Shown here: positions 17,301 through 32,300 of the stretch, piece after piece
How positions within the stretch are numbered: position 1 is the first letter of the stretch
Layout of the letters: each line of letters begins with the position of its first letter
NCBI GenBank assembly: GCA_937893125.1
Contig: CALBHW010000037.1
Location: 1 to 64,000 of the forward strand
Direction: 5' to 3'
DNA length: 64,000 nt
DNA from: an uncultured Clostridia bacterium
GTDB taxonomy: Bacteria; Bacillota; Clostridia; Christensenellales; UBA1242
Program-made: the position numbers and the translations under genes
Notes under the pieces: generated by a model
What the model saw: the letters and a program-made list of their open reading frames with translations, nothing else
Told to the model about the DNA's origin: nothing
Databases searched by the model: none

Positions 17301-20300
17301 ACTGGCAAGGAATTTTCCGACTTAAATGACGCTTATATCTTTGAGAGATACAGTGTAAGTTTGGTTGACAATACAAAAGATACGGTAGGTTTTAACGTAA
17401 GTGATAAAAAACAATCGTTTATCGGCGTTGAACGCGACATTGAAATGTACGCGATGTGGTTTAAGGTGTCGTATAGTAACGGCGACGACGGAAGTTTAGG
17501 TGTGACTGACTCTAAAACTGAAGAATATTATGTGACAAATAAGGCAAGTTTCAGACTTTTGAACAATCCTTATTCACTTCCAGACGAAAAAGATTATTAT
17601 CAATTTGATGGTTGGTCAGTTGACGGGTCAATTGATACTTACAGCGAAAATTATTACTATTTGATTTCGCAATCGTCACCAAAAAATATCTCTGTTACGG
17701 CTAAGTGGAGACTAAGAAATGTTAAAGTCGTAATGTATTATGACGCGCAAGAATCGTCAAATTATGTCGATGGGCTTGCCATTAACAATCAATTTATTGT
17801 GTCGAGTGATAACGGCAGGCTTGTAAATGGGAACGGGCGTGAAATTGACTACATTTTTGACTCACAAAATGCAAAATTTATCGAAAAGAACGCAACAAGT
17901 TTTGTTATTTCAGTTCCAACAATTGTAAATGATAGAGGCGAAAAAGATTCGCGTATTGTAAAAATTGACGGCGAATATGTATATAAGATATTTACAATGT
18001 GGAAATATGTTATCACATATATTTCTAGCGATGTGGGCGTGGTGCAAGTTATTGCAAACGAATTTTTAGGGGCAAGTTTGAAGTCGGGCGCGACGCTTGA
18101 TAGTAATAATATGACAAGCCTAAACAATATTGACGACTCATATGTTCTCACCCTTCCAAATAGGGAAAAGGTGGAAGGAGAAAAATCAAACGGCGGGTTT
18201 GGCTTCAAAATTTCAAGAAAATTCTTTGAAAAATGGTCAAGTGATAGTGTCCAAATCGTTGAAAATAGTGGCGTCCAAACGGCAAAAATCGTAAAAGACA
18301 CAACTTTTACTGCTAGCTGGCGCGGACTTGATTATACTCTTCATCTTGTAGACTCTCTTGGAGGACTAACTTCAAGGGATATTTCGGTCAAATATGGTGA
18401 AGAAATTTTGCTTAGCGACCATTTTACAGCAGATGAAAAAACAAGGCTTTTTGGCGGAAGTAACGGGTGCTATAAAGTTTTGACTAAGATGTCTTATGAA
18501 TATAGCGGAGCGTCTAAAACATTTAGTATTGACGAACCGATCGTTTTTGGCACGCAAGATGTGGGCGGTTTTATTCTTGAAAGTGACTTAACGGATAATG
18601 AAGCGGAATTCCGCGTCGTTTGGGAAGAAAAACAATACACGATGACCGTCCTTTTGTCAGGTGGCGAATGGGATAGCGGGGTAAGTTCGACCGACGAGTT
18701 TATTGATTTAAACGGAACGCTCAAAAAGGATAGCGACAACAATTACTATTTTGAGTATCCAGTTTTCTATTCGTCGTTAAGTGCTGACGGCGTTCAAGTC
18801 GGGTTTAAGGGGCTTAAAAAGAACGGATATAGACTAAATGGCTTTACTGGCTCTGACTTTTTGTCCGAAATAACAAATGATAGTTGTGTAATAAAGTATT
18901 CTGGCACGGCGGAAAGTTTTGACGCGGGAGAAAGAAAAATTACGGCTGATTGGCAAAAAGTTTTGCATATCAACTTTAACTTAAACGGTGGAAGCGTCTC
19001 TTATAACGGAACAACAACGGATACGATTTCAACTTATGATGTCGACCTTGACGACCAAAATAATACTACTATTGATTTGTCGCAAATTATGCTTGATGCG
19101 ACAACTACTTTAAATGGTGGAATATTTAAAGGAAAAGACGGCTTTGAATTTGTCGGGTTTAGTTTTGACAAAGAAGGCTTTAATGCGACTTATCAAAGAA
19201 ATGAAGATAGTTATTTACTCGCGGGAGCGTTTAGTCTTGCGACATCTTTTGAAGAAAACGCGACTTATTATATTTTGGTTGACGGTAAGTATCAAAAGGC
19301 TACTGATGTAACAAGCGAAAATTTTGCAAGTGGGCAATATTATGTTTACAATGGGGCGTTCTATTCTACGCTTGTTCCTATTTCATTTACGACCGAAATG
19401 TACGAAAAATATGCAAATCTTGCGTCAAGTTCAGTGACCTTGTACGCGGTTTGGAAAACTAGTGTATCATTTAATAACGGAAAACAAGAAGTCGGCGAGA
19501 CTGTGTCATATTTCACGCCTATTGAAGAAAATGAAGTGGCAAGTTCGTCGGAAGCGTTCAATGTGGAATTTTTCTATAATCAACAAATTTCAGTTGAAGA
19601 CCTTGCGCGTTTTGGCTTTAAGGCAAAAAATAGCGAAGTCTACAATATGAGCGGTTGGGTTTGTGATGGAAAGGCACTTACAAGTGTTACAATAGACAAA
19701 AAACTAACTTTGACGGCAAGGTGGAATGTCAATAAGATAACCGTTTATTTCAAAAACTACGACGGCTCTGATTTTGACGGGGTGGAAAAGAGTTTTGAAT
19801 GTTTCAGCGGTGACACAATAACTGGACTTGGCGAAAAATTTAATTTTGAGCCAACACTTTTTGGCTACACATTTATAGGTTTTTCAAATGAGCCAACAGA
19901 TAACTTAATCGGCGAAGGTGACGCAAAAGACTATTACGCGCTAGACGCGGAATATGTCGTTCCAAGCAACTCAACAATCCTTTATGCGGTTTTCCAAAAA
20001 TGTAGAGTTATTGTAAAATACGAGCCTAACTACGCCGATGTTGTGTCAACTGGAATCACAAGTGACGACGGATATGCGTTAGACGAAGAAAATTACTATT
20101 ATTATCAATTTGGTGATAGTTATCTTCTAAATGATAGTGCTACTTTCTCAAGAAGATTCTTTACATTTGCGGGCTTTAATTTGTTTAAAGATTCGCTCAT
20201 TCCACTTGCGAGTAAAAATGTCGCCTTAACAAGAGAAAATGGCGTCACTTTAAACGATGCGGGCGAATATGTGCTGACTTTGTATCCAGTTTGGAATAGA

Positions 20301-23300
20301 CAAACGAAAGAAATTACACTCATCCTTGACGGTGGAACATTTGACAATAGTGAGGCGTTTTACGATGAAACAAATGTTGACCTTTATAGGTCAGTTGTTG
20401 TTGGCACAACAAAAGTTGTTTTGACTGTTTACATTGGCGAAAATGTAACTGTGAAACTCCCAACATCGGATGTTTTAACAAAAGTAGGATATGAATTTGA
20501 TTGTTTCTTAAACACTTCGGGCGGAAAAATGGGAGCATATGTTACTTGCGAAAATGCGGACGCAGTGACGTTTACTGCAACATATAAAAAGATTATTTCG
20601 ATAAACATTCACTTTACGGAAGATGACGTGCAACAAATAGCAACTGTTTACTACGACGATATGATTAGTTTTGACATTGTGGACAGTAGCGGAATTAGAT
20701 TTACAAATATGGGCGTTATTCCAAACGTAGAAAACACACTTTCGCACGAAATCAAAAATTATCACATAAAATCACTTTCAAGTAGCATTATTGCGGGTAC
20801 AAAATACACAATGGGAATGTTTTATAATGCGCGTGAAGAGTTTTTTGAAATTTCAAGTGCGTCAACTATCGACCTTTATGTTTCATATGAAGGTGACTTG
20901 TCGACAGTCAAATTTGACCCATATAACGACGAAAACGAAATGTATATAAAGTCGTCCGACTTTAATTTTGGGCAATCGGTCACTTTGAGCGATGTTTTTG
21001 GGCAACCACTAGATAGAAATGATTATGTCGGCTACAACTTTGTGGGATATAAGTTACTAAATGTTGCTGGCGAACCTTACGAAGACGGAAAATATGAATT
21101 TGCGGATAATTTTGCAACATTTAATCCAGAAATACTTGGACTTGACTATCAAAAAGTTTATGTATTTGTTGCGATGTTTGAAGAAAGAATGTTTGATGTT
21201 GAGTTTGACTTTGATGGTGGCGCATACGTATCGGGCGGTGTAAAAAATAGCAGTGCTACATTTAAAGTTCAATATAGTTCGCAGGCAAACTTGCTTGACA
21301 TTCTTCGTGCGGGAAATGAAGATTTAACAATTTTACATTCGGAAGATAGTGCGGACGGACGAATTCATCCACTTTATCATTTCACTGAGTTTACTAGCGA
21401 AGATATAGAAATAAATGGCAACGTTTTTACAATGCCAGCAAAAAATATAAAGGTTAAGCCAGTCTTTGAAAGCAACGAAATTATTTTGTCAATTGACGCA
21501 ACGGGCACTCTTATTGGTCAAAGCATAGGACAAGGCTATTATGAAGCACTTAAAGAAAACAAATATGACTTGTCTCTTGGTGGAGTAAACAACAATTCGA
21601 CATTATTCGTGAAAGGGCTAAAAATTGGCGACAGAATTGATTTTAGTGACCTTCCACTTCCAGTAAACATTGGTTTTGCTGGAACTTACGCTTACCTTCC
21701 AGATTTCAATGGTGCAAGTGGTGAAGTCTTTGACAATTCGGAAAAAGATTATACAAAAGTGGGAAGCACTGATGTCTTTGACTTGTTGTCATCTAAGATA
21801 AATCCAAACACTTTGACAAATCTTGACAGTTTATATAGCGAAACTCTTGGCGGATTTGTGCTTTATTTCTCGACCGTTTGGGAAACAAACGAATATACAA
21901 TAAATTATGTTCCATTTATTCCAATTGTTAGCAATGGCTATCCAGTTGGCGCGACGGAAAAAGTCGTGACGGGTGAAACGACTTCACAAAGCGTGAAATA
22001 CGGAGAAGATATTACTCTTCTTGCTCCATACTCGCTCACGGGCTGGACGCAAATAGGGTGGAGCACAACTCGTTCATTAAATGACGAAAAATGCGTAATT
22101 TATTACTTTGGTGAAAATGGAGAATTGCCACATGGCGTTTATAATTTTACGACGGAACAAAGTGGCGTATTCTATTTATATCCAGTTTGGAGACAAAATA
22201 CTTACACAATTGAACTTGTTGATACTGAAAGTAATAACAATCTGATGCGTGATGGTGTTAAAAGTAGTAGCCTTAGCATCAAATTTAAGTATGACGAAAT
22301 AAGAACACTTGATGATTTGCTTACTGGCATTACAATAAACGAATTTACTTATAACGAAGAAAAAACAATCTATCTCGTCCCAAGCAAATTTGTCTATATG
22401 GCAAGCTCAACGGGCATTGAAACGGAATTTAAGAGAGAAGATGTCCTTGTATTTAGCCAAGCGCCATACGGATTTATTGACGGAAAGGATTTTACCGAAA
22501 ACACTATTCACATTAGCGTTGTTTTTGAAGAAGTTTATTACACAATCCGTTTCCATTTGCTTGAAGGCGGAATTTATCAAAACAACAATACTGAGTTAGC
22601 ACAAAATTATAATGAAGAAAACGAGACTTATACCTTGGAAGGACTCGTGAGATATTCTGCGCTTAATTCAGCTAACATTGAAGACCTTTTCACAATGGAA
22701 CAACTTTATTTGCTTAATGAAAACGACATTGTCAAAATCCTTGATATGACTTACACATTGGCTGGTTGGTCGAGAAGTGCGGGCGCTGATAGAATGGATG
22801 TCTTAAAGGGGACACCGCTTAGTTATATTTTGGACAATCCAAAGGAGACTCTTAAAAAGACGGAAAATGGATTTGATTATGTCTTTAACTTCTATGCAAT
22901 GTATAACGACATTTTGCTTACATTAAACGGCAACGGCGGAACAACTTTAACTAGCGCGCCATCTACAATTGAAACAGACGACTCGACTTGGATTAAGGAA
23001 GCAAAATCTGTTTACACATACGCATATTTTGGCAAAAATATTGATATTGACGAAGATTTATTTAAATATTTTGCACTTAACAACTACCACTACGACAAAA
23101 ATAACCGTATTGAGGCGGACATTAGTTGTCCAACAAGTGAAAAATTTGTTGTAAATAGAGAAATGACTCAAATTGACATTTCGTGGATTGGAAATCTTCG
23201 ACTTGTGTCAATGGTGTCGACGATTGGCGGAAACATCTCTGTCGCGAGTGACTTTAAGTATGAATTATTTAAGGTCGATGGTCTAGACATAGGTCTAACT

Positions 23301-26300
23301 GAAATCGCTTATTCTGACCTTCCTGCTGACTTAACGGATGTTTACGCATACATTTATACGGCGCAAACATTGTCCTCTCTTGAAACGGGGACTCTTGTTC
23401 TAGCGAGCACGCTTGGAGAACTTTCAAGCAAATATACTTATTACAAAAAGGCACCAATTGGAATAACTTTTAAAGCGCGTTTTGGTGACGAAATAACAGA
23501 CTTAAATAAGGTCGAAATTGTGGGCAACTCAGTTACATTTACGGGCTGGGGTGACGAATACGGCATTTATTCGGGGGACGATTGCAAACTAAACGTTGAG
23601 CAAGCTGACGGAGATATAATTTGCCTATTCTCGCAATCGGAAAATGTCTATGTTACATTCAATCTAAATGGCGGAATTTATTATGACACGACAAAGAGTG
23701 AGTGGGTAGAAAAAATTGCACCTTACAAACTTTTGACTGTTAGCGGAAGTTCATTATTTTATATTGACCTTCCACTTGACATCCTAAACGGTGCGGGGCT
23801 TGGTCCAACAAAAACGGGCTATCAATTTATCGGGTGGTCGACATATGAAAATTATGATTTGTACCTTGCGGGCGACAGAAGTTTGCTTTATTCAAGAACG
23901 GGATTTGAAGATATCGTTGCAACAACTCAATTCACGACTACTGAATTTAAAAATACAACATTGTATGCAATGTTTATGCCTATTTCAATAAGATTTGATT
24001 TTAGTTTCCGATTGAGTTCGACGGATACAACTTCAAAAGGTGAAGAGTTTTCTATAACTGGCAAATACGGCGAAAGTATTGTATTCCCAAGTTTAAATGA
24101 CGGAAGTAGTTACAGCGAAATTATGAAAAATTGGTCGCACGGTCAAGATGTTTTTGTTGATTACAATCTTCCAACCGAAAACGCAGGAACAAAGATATAT
24201 AAGCAAGGCTACAAGTTTATTCTATTAAAAGACGAAGACCTTAGTTTCTATAATTTCACAACCGTTGAAGAAATAAACGATAAAGGACAAAAAGTTCAAG
24301 TTTATGTCATAAAGGTTTACTCTAACTGGGCAACACCAACAGTTACAGTCAAAATTTATTTGGGTGGCGGAAAGGCCTCCGAATACGCCTATTTTGGTGA
24401 CACGACGACTGTATCAAATGATTTAAGAAAGGACGGCCTTGGTGTTTATTTAACTGCGAAGGCGGTTTTTGAAAAATATTATACCTTGCCAAACCTTGAC
24501 GATTTTTACAAGAGAAATTACTACGCAAGTGCCTATTATGCGAAGTCAAGCTATACCGATTTAATTGAAGATAATCAAATTTATATTTCTTCAAAAGACG
24601 AGGTTTCTGTCTTTGTTAAAATGGATGATGCGGATAGTTACATTAAAGGTTTTTATACATCTTGTGGGTTCAATAAGTATTTTGGTAAATTAGAGACGGC
24701 GCTACAAAGCGGAGCAAGCCTTGAAAGAAACAATGTTGAAGTCGTATTGCTTGATTTGAGAAGCGAATTTGTCATTACAAAACAATATAACATTGGCGAT
24801 AATAAAAATTTTGTCATTAGCCTTGACGACGGCGTAAAGGGTGACAAGACGATTAGAAGAAGTTATGTCGCAGATAGCGTTGACAAAACTTTAATTACGG
24901 CGGGAGAAAATTCATCCCTAACTTTATCCGCGCACAAATCATACAGTTTGATTTTTGACGGCGGGGAAAGAATTGCAAAAATAACTTGTGGCAACCTTAC
25001 AATAAATAGCAAGGTGGTTGTTAAAAATCTCGAAATAACGGGCGACGACCAAGTCGTTAATGGTGGCGCGTTCTGGGTTGAAAATGGAACGGTTACGATT
25101 TCGGGTGCTGAATTTACCGATAATAAATTTGTGGGAGTATCAGCGTCTACAACATATTATGGAACGGTGCTATATGCAACAAATGCCGATGTCACGATTT
25201 CTTCAAGTGCGTTTAATAACAACTCACTTTCGGGTGCTGGTTTGCTTTATGGCGGAGCAATAGCGGTTGTTACAAAGTCACTTAATATTGTCGACACATC
25301 GTTCAATAAAAATAGCGCGCAAAGCGAGTCAACGCTTATTGGTGATTCACCGTTTATTGATGGCAACCCATACGGTGCTGTAGGTGGGGCGGTTTATGCG
25401 TACGATGTACAATTTAACTTTGATTTTGAAAGCGGAAAAGGGTTTACATCAAACATTGCTGATGTTGGTGGCGCTCTAGCGATTGACGGCTCAGTCGAAA
25501 GAGAAATCAGTTTTGAAACTCCTGTATTTTCAAAAAATTACGCAGTCTATGGTGGCGGTGTATATTTGAGAAATATTATTCTTAAACTTACCAACGCAAA
25601 ACTTTCAAGTAACGGCTTTATCGACAAAGTCGTCGCGCGTAAGGGTGGACTTTTCTACCTTGACGAAGGTGCAACACTTTCTCTCTTGGTTGATATGAGT
25701 TCTATTTTGGACGACGGCAGTATCGGGGTTACAACAGGTGATGGATTCTTTGCGCAAAATCTTGCAACCTTTGGGGGTGCGATATATTCTGCGGGTAAAA
25801 AAGTTGAAATTGAGTACAATAAATTCCAACTTAACTCTTTTAGTGCTGATTTTGCTAAGGACTTTTTGGAATCTGGAACAAGCGAAGGTGCTGGCGGTGC
25901 AATTTATGCTGAGAGCGGGGAAGTTATTTTAAGAAAAGTAACCTTCCAATATAACTACTCGGTTTATGGCGGAGCGGTGTATATTGGTGGCGACGCAAAA
26001 CTTACAATGGACACTGCTGACCTTTTAAGAGAATATATTGAGTCTCTTGACCCAAGTAAGGTTACGGACACAATAATTGAGCAATATAGCAACTCGCTTA
26101 GCGACAATTTTGCAAAATATGGTTCGCAAATTTACTATGCGTCGACAAACGAAGAATCGACGATAACCTATACGATAATTCAAAAAGGTATGCAAGAGTT
26201 TAACACTCCAAACGAACGTGGCGGAAACCTTTATGTTGCGGGCGGAAAGTTGACCCTTCTTGAAAAAACCTATATCTTTGGTGGCTACTCAAAAATGGGT

Positions 26301-29300
26301 GGCGGTGCTTATGTTGGGAAAGACATTATGTTAAATGATGATTCCACAAAGCCAGCAGAACTTGTTGTAAATGGCGCGAATTTTGTTTGGATGAACGAAC
26401 AAGTTGACGGAATGAATGTAGGTCTTCTTAACTCTGCGCGTGAAAAAATAAAGGAACTTGAAACGCAAATTGAAGAAGCGAAGTCACGCGGTGAAGATAC
26501 GACTCAACTTGAAGAGCAACTTGCGGAATTTAAGAAAAAAGAAGAAGAGATTTTAAAACAACTTGAAATCAAGATAATAGACCCAGACGGCAACTATGCG
26601 TATATGGGCGGAATGTTCTATATTGACGAAAACGCAACTGTTACACTTTTGTCAGGCTATGGTGCGGGAACGGAGATTGAATATGCGGAGGACACACCAA
26701 GCGGACAAGGCGAACTTGCCTACAATAAAGGGACGCTTATTTATGACGACTTCCTTTTTGGGCAACATATGATTGACGGCATAATTTCACAAATCTACAA
26801 CGAGGGACTTGTGGAGTTTAGAACGTCAGGTTCAAGCGACTTCTTAACCAGCCCAATTATTTACATTGACAAGACAGAAGATGCGTACAAATACATTCTT
26901 ATTACAAACGATAAGTATGTTCCAGCAAGAACAATTGAACTTATGTTTGACGATTCGTCTTACCTTATTGGCGTACCAGTTGTAAAATTTATTGATAAAG
27001 ATGTGTATGACGCGTTTAAATTAAATTATGAAGCAAGCAAAATGCCTTTCTACATTTTGTCTGAGCCACTTCTTGATTTGAAGTTTGATGACGAGCAAAT
27101 GGCACTTGTTTTAAGATATAGACACTACAATCTTTACTTTAATGATTTAAGTGTTGATAGAGCGGATATAAGGACGCCAAACTCACTCATATTTACTTGT
27201 GACGACCCAATTTCAGGCGATTTCTTCAGCACAATTTCTAGCCAAAAACTTTCTAGAACGGGTTATAACTTCAAAGGTTTTGCATATTATGTTGTGACAG
27301 AAGATTCGGGACTTCCTTCTACATATGATAATAATATTGCGTGCAAATTTGACGGCAAACTTGCAGACAATGACGGAATAGAAGTCCTTGATTTCTTAGA
27401 CAAAAACATTGCTGGTAAGACTTTCTATAGGATAGAAGATGTTACGGAACTTGAAAGTGGATTTAAGAAATTTCCACCTCACGACATATATTTGTATGCT
27501 ATTTGGGAGCCAAAAACTTACAATATGACCTATCATTACGACACGAATTATGGCGGAATGGAAGGTGTGTCAAGTTATACAATTAAGGGGGTCAATTTGA
27601 CCGACTTTAATTTAGGTAAACTAAATAGCGTCGGGAAATATGGCGATAATTACAAATTTATAACCCTTGAAGAGTTGACTGCTTTTGATTATGTTGCATA
27701 CTTTACAATAAGTACAATTTCTTCGTCTATAAGCGGTGAACCACTACAAATTATGGACGGTGGCATTACTTACGATGTTACATTTGACGCTGACCTATAT
27801 AAATATGTATATATTAAAGGTGAAACAAAGTTTATAGTTGAAAGTGAAAGTAGAAGTTACTGTATTTTAGACCTTTCGACTTATTCGGGTGAAGATAAAG
27901 CGGAACTTGAAAAGGGTGAAAAGAGAAGTGTATTCATTGACGGTGTAACATACAATTTTAGATATAGATACATCCCTGATGGATACGAATTTGACCATAT
28001 TGAAATTAACGGCAATAGTTGCTTTAATCTTGGTGACCTATTTAAACTTGATAATAGTAATAGATTTGCAATTTGCACATCCGAACCTTACACAATTGAC
28101 ATAGTTTTGTATATGAAAAGGTCAAATGTTGAAATTGCATTCACAAACCTAGGTGAAAAGTCAAGCGATATTGTTCTTAGCCGTTATGTTGGGGCGACAA
28201 TCACTCTTCCAACGGGAACAGTCTCTATTATGGACGATATTGAGCGCGTTATATATAAAGCGGGCTATGTCTTAAAAGGCTTTAATGATAGTAACGGCAA
28301 TTTCTGGGCTCTTGGCACGACATATTCAATTCCAAGCACGGCTTTAATTGGCGAAACATTTACTGCTGTTTGGGAAAAGGCGTCGTTCTATGTGAAAAAT
28401 GTTGTTAAAACTGAAAGAGAAACACTAAATAAGTATTATCAATCGATTTTTGACGCGGTGGCAGACATAAATAGTGATAATTTTGACATTAAAACAAGTG
28501 GCGGATATGACCTTGTTTTAATGGAACTTGCAGACGAAGTCTTAAAAGAAGACTCGCTTATGAAGTCAAGCAACGGCAAAGGAACTGACTACATAATTTA
28601 TCTAGATAAGACCCTTTCACTTAAAAATGGAACAAACATCTTAGGCGAAGCAAGGGCAAATTGTAACTTTATTTTGACCTATTCTTTGGGATTTGACAAT
28701 GAAAAAGCACTTATAAATATTTCAAGCGAAGTGACAATTGGACAAAGCGGAAATAATGTTATAATTAAAGATGTTAGAAACAGTGTAACATTGTCAAATA
28801 GCGCGATTGAAGTCGAATCAACAGGCAAATTGACGCTTGGCGTGAACGCTGAAATTTCAAACATCACAGCAACAACTTCTAGCACAAAGCGTTTTGGCGG
28901 AGCGATTACAAATAAGGGTGAACTTATTTTAAACGGTGCATACATTCACCATAATATGGCAATCTATGGTGGTGCGATTTACAATTACAAGGGCGCAAAA
29001 GTAACGATAAATAACCCTACTAAATCATCAAATTCAGGACGCATTTTAGAAAATGTCGCGACGGAGAATGGTGGTGCAATTTACATTGAAGAAGAAAGCG
29101 AAGTAGTAATAAATGGCGACGAAAATGTAATTAGTTTTAATAGTAACAGCGCAAAATCGGGCGGTGCTATCTATTCGCTCGGCATTTTGAAGATTATGTC
29201 GCAAGTTATATTTACAAATAACGGCGCGACAGAAAACGGCGGTGCGTTATACATAAATGGAATGATTACAATTGGCGATAACGCGGAATTTACTTCAAAT

Positions 29301-32300
29301 TACGCAACACGTGGCGGTGCTATTTATGTAACAACAACTTTAATACTTGGAAGTGTAAAATTTAGTGATAATAAAATTTCATCGACGGGACAAGGTGGCG
29401 CAATTTATAGTGAAAGCTCCTTAACTATAAATGGAAGTGCGCAATTTGTCCAAAATAATAAAAACGGCGCGGGAAGTGGTGGCGCAATTTACGCAAAAGG
29501 CAGTCTTAGCATTAAATCAGGTATGTATTCCGAAAACGAAGCGGGAAGTGGTGGCGTTTTGTGCGTTTTAAATGCGCAAGCTACTATAATTGGTGGAACA
29601 TTTACAAAAAACATTAGCAAGTTAGGTGGCGTAATCTTCGCTGAAAATTCTACTGTTTCCATTCTAGGTGGCGACATAAAAGAAAATGAAGCGGTCGTCT
29701 CTGTCGGAAGTGACACGGGCGTTCAATCAACGGGTGGCGGTGCGGTTTATCTTGTAGATAGTACATTAGATTTGGCTGTTAAACTTCAAAATAACACGGC
29801 GTCGTCGGGCGGTGCGATTTTCGCTCGTGGCGCGTCAGTTGTAACTTTAAACAGTGGAGCACAAATTGTCGGAAATACGGCACATTCATTTGGCGGTGGA
29901 ATTTATCTTATTGAAGAAGCGACTATTGAAATAACTGATGATACGGTAGAAATTTCGTCAAATACGGCGGACTCATTTGGTGGCGGAATTTATGTCGCGT
30001 CAACAAGCGTTGTTACTCTTGATAAAGGCGTAATTTTAAATAACTACATTACAAATACAAGAAAGAACAAAGAAGGGCTCCTAGTTTATGAAGGCACTGA
30101 CCTATATCTAAATAGTGGCGCGCACGTAGTTATTAGTGGCGCTAAAGTCGGTGCGGATAACTTAAACGACACAACTTATGAAGTTTATGTCGGTGAAAAG
30201 GCTGTTCTTGAAGTGATTTCATGCGATATTCTAGCCAGTGTGTATGTTAAGCAAATCAAAACAGCACAAGAAACGGGCTTTAATTCGATAATTTTGTCGG
30301 ACTCGGCGTATATTAGAAGAATTTATCTCAACCAATACAATTTCATCGCAATTGAAAACAAGTTGACATCAACAAGATTTGATGCGGGCGAAACAATAGA
30401 TATTCACTTTGGGTTCTACGACCCAGACGACGCAACAAGTATTATTGACAACACATATATTGCTCGTTTCAATAATATGACAACTTTAAAGGACAACTTT
30501 ATTTGCTTTAACCTTGTAAAGCACTTTAAAGAACTTGAAGAGTATTGCATAAATAGGGAAAATAGAGACGGCTATGCGTGGCTTGTCATTAAGGAATTTG
30601 CAAAAATTATAAACATCAACGCAAATGGCGGAACGATTACTCTTGACGGAAAATCAGCGTCGGGGAATGCTTCACTTGTAGTTGAAAATTTGCAAAAGAG
30701 GGGCTCCCTTAAATTCTTAGACGACATCACGGGAGTTAGACTCGGCTACGAACTTAGCGGTCGATTTATTGAAGAAGAAACAAATGAAATCTATTCGTCG
30801 TATTCTCCACTCCCAATTTATGTCATCACAATTAAAGCAGAATGGGCGCCAAAGGCATACAATGTTGTTATTGAAAGAGAGTCGGACAGCGGGCTTATAA
30901 AGGACAACCTTGAACTTAAATATAGCGACTTTACGACTCTAAGTAGTTGCAACAAAGACTACAAAAAATTTGTTGGTTATGAAGTGGGCTATTTTAAAGA
31001 CGATAATGTTGTAAAAACGGGCATAATTTTAAATGGCACAACATTTAGTTTTAAAGATTTTAATAGTGACAGCGTCGTGTCAAGTGACGGCTTAACAACT
31101 GGCAGTCAAATTTTTGAAATTATTGACAAGTCATTAGACAAAACAATTTATCTAACAAGTGTTTTTGAAGATGTGAAAGTCGTTCTTACTTTCCTCGCAA
31201 ATTCTGCTCTTGCGCAAGCAGTTGACATTGCGGATTTGCCAGACTATGACAAAGAAAAATATGAAGTAGAAAGAGTTAATGATTTGACTTATAGAGTAAG
31301 TGTCAGCCAAAGCAATATGTATGTAAGTATTTACGACTTCTTGGAATTCTTCAAAATGCCAAGTCACGCTGTGACAGGTTTCTTCACGGGCGAGGACGGA
31401 ACATATAATGAAGGGCGCGATGTTATGTATAATGCGGATAGGACATCTATTCCAATTCATAGTATTTTAACTCTTCACCTTCAATGCGTATGGCAAGAGA
31501 CTGTTGCTTATATTAGAAAACCAGATTCATCAGGCGAAGGACGCATAGTTTACTATGATAGTTTGGAAAAAGCGGTTAACGCACTTATTCCACGCGACGA
31601 ACTTGTTATTCTTGCAAACAAAATTGAACTAGACAAAACGATTTATTTCACAACAGATGTAAAAGTCGTCATTCCTGGCGAAGTTACATTGACGCGTGTA
31701 AAAGGATTCAATGATTACTTGCTTGACATCTCTTCAATTGTAACCTTTGAAGTCCAAGAAGGCGGAAAACTTGTTTTCTCGGGCGCAGGGCTTGGAGTGT
31801 CCACATTTGGGGCAGTTATGGTCGAAAAAGCGGGAACATTAACTGTCGGCAAAAATGTTTTCTTTACAGACAATTATTCTATCAATGCGGGCGCGGGTAT
31901 AAATTCTCTTGGAAAGCTTTTCGTCGAAGGCGCGACATTTGAAAGGAATACTTCGCAATCAAATGGTGGTGCATTGTCGTCAAGTGGTGTGCTTGAAATT
32001 TCAAAAGATAGCACATTTAGTAAAAACATTTCGTGGAAAATGGGCGGTGCTATTTATGTGTCAGACGGTACTTCTCAAATAGTAAACTCGACATTCCTTG
32101 AAAACAACGCCTACACAAGCGGTGGTGCAATTGGATTTGATAGTAAATTAACGATGAATGTTACGACCTCAACATTTGTAGGCAATTTCACTGATATTAA
32201 AGACGGAAGTTCGGGCGGTGCAGTGTTTGTGGGGCTCGACACAGGGCTTGTAACACTTAAAGATTCTACATTTACATCTAACTCGTCATACATGGGTGGT

